Shown: one piece after another, positions 61,845-64,000 of the stretch
How positions within the stretch are numbered: position 1 is the first letter of the stretch
Layout: every line of letters begins with the position of its first letter
Source: Dyadobacter sp. CY343
GTDB lineage: Bacteria > Bacteroidota > Bacteroidia > Cytophagales > Spirosomataceae
DNA length: 64,000 bases
Direction of reading: 5' to 3'
NCBI RefSeq assembly: GCF_021390335.1
Contig: NZ_JAJUXK010000001.1
Span: forward strand, 186,001 to 250,000
Made by a program: the position numbers and the translations under genes
Notes under the pieces: model-generated
Databases searched by the model: none
What the model was told of the DNA's origin: nothing
What the model saw: the letters and a program-made list of their open reading frames with translations, nothing else

Positions 61845-63316
61845 AAGACGAAGTCTTTTCTGATACCGAGCATGAAGCCGTGGGTTTGACGGTAAAGATC
61901 CCCGATATCAGTAGCGTATGAGCCTTTTACAGTCAATCCGCCAAGTACGTCCACTTTGGTTTGTAGTCCGAATATCCCTGAAAACTGTTTCGGAACACTC
62001 AGGTATTTTTCCAGATAGGTTCCGTAATTAAGCGAATAGGACAATTTTGTCTGCCACTCCAATTTCCTGAAAAGTGTTCCTTTCAATCCAAGGTGGTAGA
62101 GCAGTACGCGATTATTGCTCGTGAAGTTGTCCGCATACAAAGGCCATTTCCAACTGGTTTGGGAAGCCGGTGGGATAAAAGGCGTTCCGATCGTTCTCCC
62201 AAAATAGGACCAGCCGTCGCGCACCTGCTGGTTATTGAAATAGTTGTCGTGGCCGCGGTATTTACCATTTCCAATATCAAAAATATCGCCGCCCTGGTTT
62301 TTTGTATAGAGAATTTCAAAAACACCTTCCGTGATCTCGAAATTGGCGCCGTAAGAGTTTTTCTTTTTAATTCTCGCCCCGTACAATCCGTCGTTCAGGG
62401 TGGTCAAATAAAACAGAGAACCATCTTCGTAAACGAACTGACGGTAAAGGAATATGCTCATTCCATAAGTCTCGATTTCGATTGCCGCGTCAATAGAACC
62501 CAGGTGATTTCCGATGCGGCTGGTACTATCAAAATGCGTGATATTGTCGCCGGAACCGCCGATTGCGCCGGTTATTGCATTAATATAGTTGGAAAATCCG
62601 TCAGGCAGTTTTCCATCCTCAGCTGTCAGGTAGGGAGATTTTCCGCCCCACTGGACCTGGTGGTTGAAGCCTCCATATAGTTTGAGTATGGAGTTGGGCT
62701 TTCCAATGCGGAGGTAAAATGCTTTTTCATGAAATTTCAATCCGCTCGTGATAGGCCGGTCTCTTTCAAAAATACCATCTGAATAAAACGCCTGAAATGA
62801 GATCCACTTTTTAGTGAAAGGTACCGGGACAAAACGGGTAGTTCCAAGATGAATTTTCGGAATAGGAAGCGCATTTCCGGACCAGGCGTAAGAACCTGAG
62901 CCTATTGTAGAATCCGCCAGTCCAACCCACTGTTTTTTTCTGCCCACATAAAGCTCCCAATTCTTATATCTGATCGTCGCATGTAGCTGAGGAATAAGTA
63001 CTTTGGAAAATTCTCCCACATTAGCGACCGCTTCCACTCCGGCTCCGACTCGAAAAACATTTCTGTTTTGATTATCCGCAACCGGCCAGTATCCTTCAAT
63101 TCCCGCGCGCGCAGACCCAAACGGACCAATTGTTGGCACTGTCCCGAATTGGTTAGCCTGTTGCCAGAACGGAATGTAGCCATTTGTGGTACCCGCTCCC
63201 AGCAATTCAATATAGTTCGTGGTGGAATCTGTGTAAATCTCAGGCTGCTTACTATCGGATTGGGGAAAACCGATGAGTGGTAACAGTAATAAAAAAAGTA
63301 GATAATGATATCTCAT
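61838..63316 (-). CDS. capsule assembly Wzi family outer-membrane protein
   Basis: 492 residues with a signal peptide (ending near IGFPQS) and a beta barrel. GTVPTIGPFGSARAGIEGYW, ELYVGRKKQWVGLADS near residue 133, YDGYGARIKKK-like TLNDGLYGARIKKK, and GTPFIPPASQTSWKWPLYADNF near 375 fit Wzi. Wzi proteins bind and organise surface capsule in E. coli. In Bacteroidota they are common outer-membrane proteins of less certain role. A second copy lies 105 bp upstream in the same direction. Confidence 0.8.
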   Translation of the reverse strand: MRYHYLLFLLLLPLIGFPQSDSKQPEIYTDSTTNYIELLGAGTTNGYIPFWQQANQFGTVPTIGPFGSARAGIEGYWPVADNQNRNVFRVGAGVEAVANVGEFSKVLIPQLHATIRYKNWELYVGRKKQWVGLADSTIGSGSYAWSGNALPIPKIHLGTTRFVPVPFTKKWISFQAFYSDGIFERDRPITSGLKFHEKAFYLRIGKPNSILKLYGGFNHQVQWGGKSPYLTAEDGKLPDGFSNYINAITGAIGGSGDNITHFDSTSRIGNHLGSIDAAIEIETYGMSIFLYRQFVYEDGSLFYLTTLNDGLYGARIKKKNSYGANFEITEGVFEILYTKNQGGDIFDIGNGKYRGHDNYFNNQQVRDGWSYFGRTIGTPFIPPASQTSWKWPLYADNFTSNNRVLLYHLGLKGTLFRKLEWQTKLSYSLNYGTYLEKYLSVPKQFSGIFGLQTKVDVLGGLTVKGSYATDIGDLYRQTHGFMLGIRKDFVFY

Positions 63317-63421
63317 ATAAATACCCTCATGCTTTTCCGCGATGTGTATAATGGTGCCATTCTGGTAAAAATAGGTATTACTTTTCGGTTTTCATATTGC
63401 ATTCAGGCCAGAAAGCGGGCA

Positions 63422-64000
63422 TTAATCAATAAATCCGCTCTTTCGAAAGCCGATCATTATGCCGGTTGAATTCTCGTACAGATCACCAAAATCAGAAGAT
63501 ATACTCGTGAAAACTGTGCTTCCTTTTAAAGCCTTTATATTTTTTTCAACATTCAAAATCACCGAAGCCTGCTGTTTAACCGAACCGTAGTCACTTATAA
63601 AAGTCCCTGAATTCCGGGAATATGTGCCTTTGAATGCGAGCCTCAAATTCATCCAGGTGGCGGTTATACCAGTATGAAACGCCCACAGCCGATTATTATT
63701 GGTAAACTCCGACTTACTCCGCGGTAATTCTTCCCTCGTATTTCCTGCATTCGGTATTAAAGGAGTGCCAATGCCACTTCCGTAATATGACCAGCCCCGG
63801 TTGAATAGGTAACTGTTGTAATAGTTTCCGCTTTCAAAAATTGCCAGTCCGGAAAGTGGATTCTTGTTGATCTGGTTCTGAGTTCCAAGTACTTCAAGCA
63901 GAAACGATTGAAATGCGAAATAGGTCTTACTTTTCGGGAGCGGCTTGAGTCTTTTAACACTTACTCCATTCAACCCGTCAGTATAATTAATGATCTTGAA
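63422..64000 (-). CDS. second Wzi-family outer-membrane protein, C-terminal part (runs off the window)
   Basis: About 193 residues are visible, open to the window edge, so the start is outside. The order NYTDGLNGVSVKRLK, NRGWSYYGSGIGTPLIPNAG, SKSEFTNNNRLWAFHTGI, ISSDFGDLYENSTGIMIGFRKSGF parallels the end of the neighbouring gene (GWSYFGRTIGTPFIPPAS, YADNFTSNNRVLLYHLGL, DIGDLYRQTHGFMLGIRKDF). The two are tandem paralogues with clear divergence. Confidence 0.8.
   Translation of the reverse strand, partial: FKIINYTDGLNGVSVKRLKPLPKSKTYFAFQSFLLEVLGTQNQINKNPLSGLAIFESGNYYNSYLFNRGWSYYGSGIGTPLIPNAGNTREELPRSKSEFTNNNRLWAFHTGITATWMNLRLAFKGTYSRNSGTFISDYGSVKQQASVILNVEKNIKALKGSTVFTSISSDFGDLYENSTGIMIGFRKSGFID

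Overview
The window is a chromosomal segment from a member of the Bacteroidota, most likely order Cytophagales and close to Dyadobacter or Spirosoma (the genus is a guess from protein flavour). Supporting signs are the gliding lipoprotein GldD, a PorZ-like type IX secretion component, two Wzi-family outer-membrane proteins, FG-GAP and NHL propeller proteins, a TonB-dependent receptor with a carboxypeptidase-like N-terminal domain, and promoters that fit the Bacteroidota pattern TTG-N19/20-TAnnTTTG. Genes are dense and coherent. I see no insertion sequence, prophage, rRNA or CRISPR array.

Layout. 1-6 kb: 3' part of uridine kinase, PorZ-like protein, a secreted protein with three repeats, ComB-like phosphatase, GcvT. 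6-13 kb: FG-GAP protein, YugP-like peptidase, RfaE2-like nucleotidyltransferase, flippase-like membrane protein, PanD, a Tat-exported Gfo/Idh/MocA oxidoreductase, PanC, and divergently a stand-alone N-terminal half of glycogen synthase. 14-20 kb: GlmS, GldD, a degenerate IrrE-like protein, and an SDR coupled to an IlvD/Edd dehydratase. 20-25 kb: a beta-lactamase-like hydrolase, then a probable zinc regulon (MerC-like protein, Fur/Zur regulator, TonB receptor) with two matching palindromic operators. 25-33 kb: NHL protein, PfkB kinase, SDR, and the clpX / clpP / tig protein-quality block with an XRE regulator inserted; tRNA-Leu(UAG). 33-40 kb: RelA/SpoT synthetase-hydrolase, second Fur, PurA, SNF2 helicase.

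40.6-54.9 kb is the most distinctive part: a self-contained nitrate assimilation locus. On the minus strand lie nirB, nirD, a NarX-like sensor kinase and a NarL-like regulator. Divergently on the plus strand lie a uroporphyrinogen-III methyltransferase (siroheme), an outer-membrane porin, a NarK-type transporter, a 1175-residue nitrate reductase fused to an FAD/NAD oxidoreductase and a BFD [2Fe-2S] domain, and a nitrite/sulfite-reductase-like protein that has lost most siroheme/Fe-S ligands and carries a C-terminal rubredoxin. Together these would sense nitrate, carry it across both membranes, and reduce it to nitrite and ammonium. Short tandem repeats sit in front of nirD and of the nitrate reductase gene, and a 47-48 bp tandem repeat covers the end of the transporter gene.

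54.9-64 kb: tRNA-Leu(UAA) and tRNA-Gly(GCC), TerC, a large DUF4011-type SF1 helicase, a DUF1080 protein, a HIT protein and two tandem Wzi-family genes, the last running off the window.
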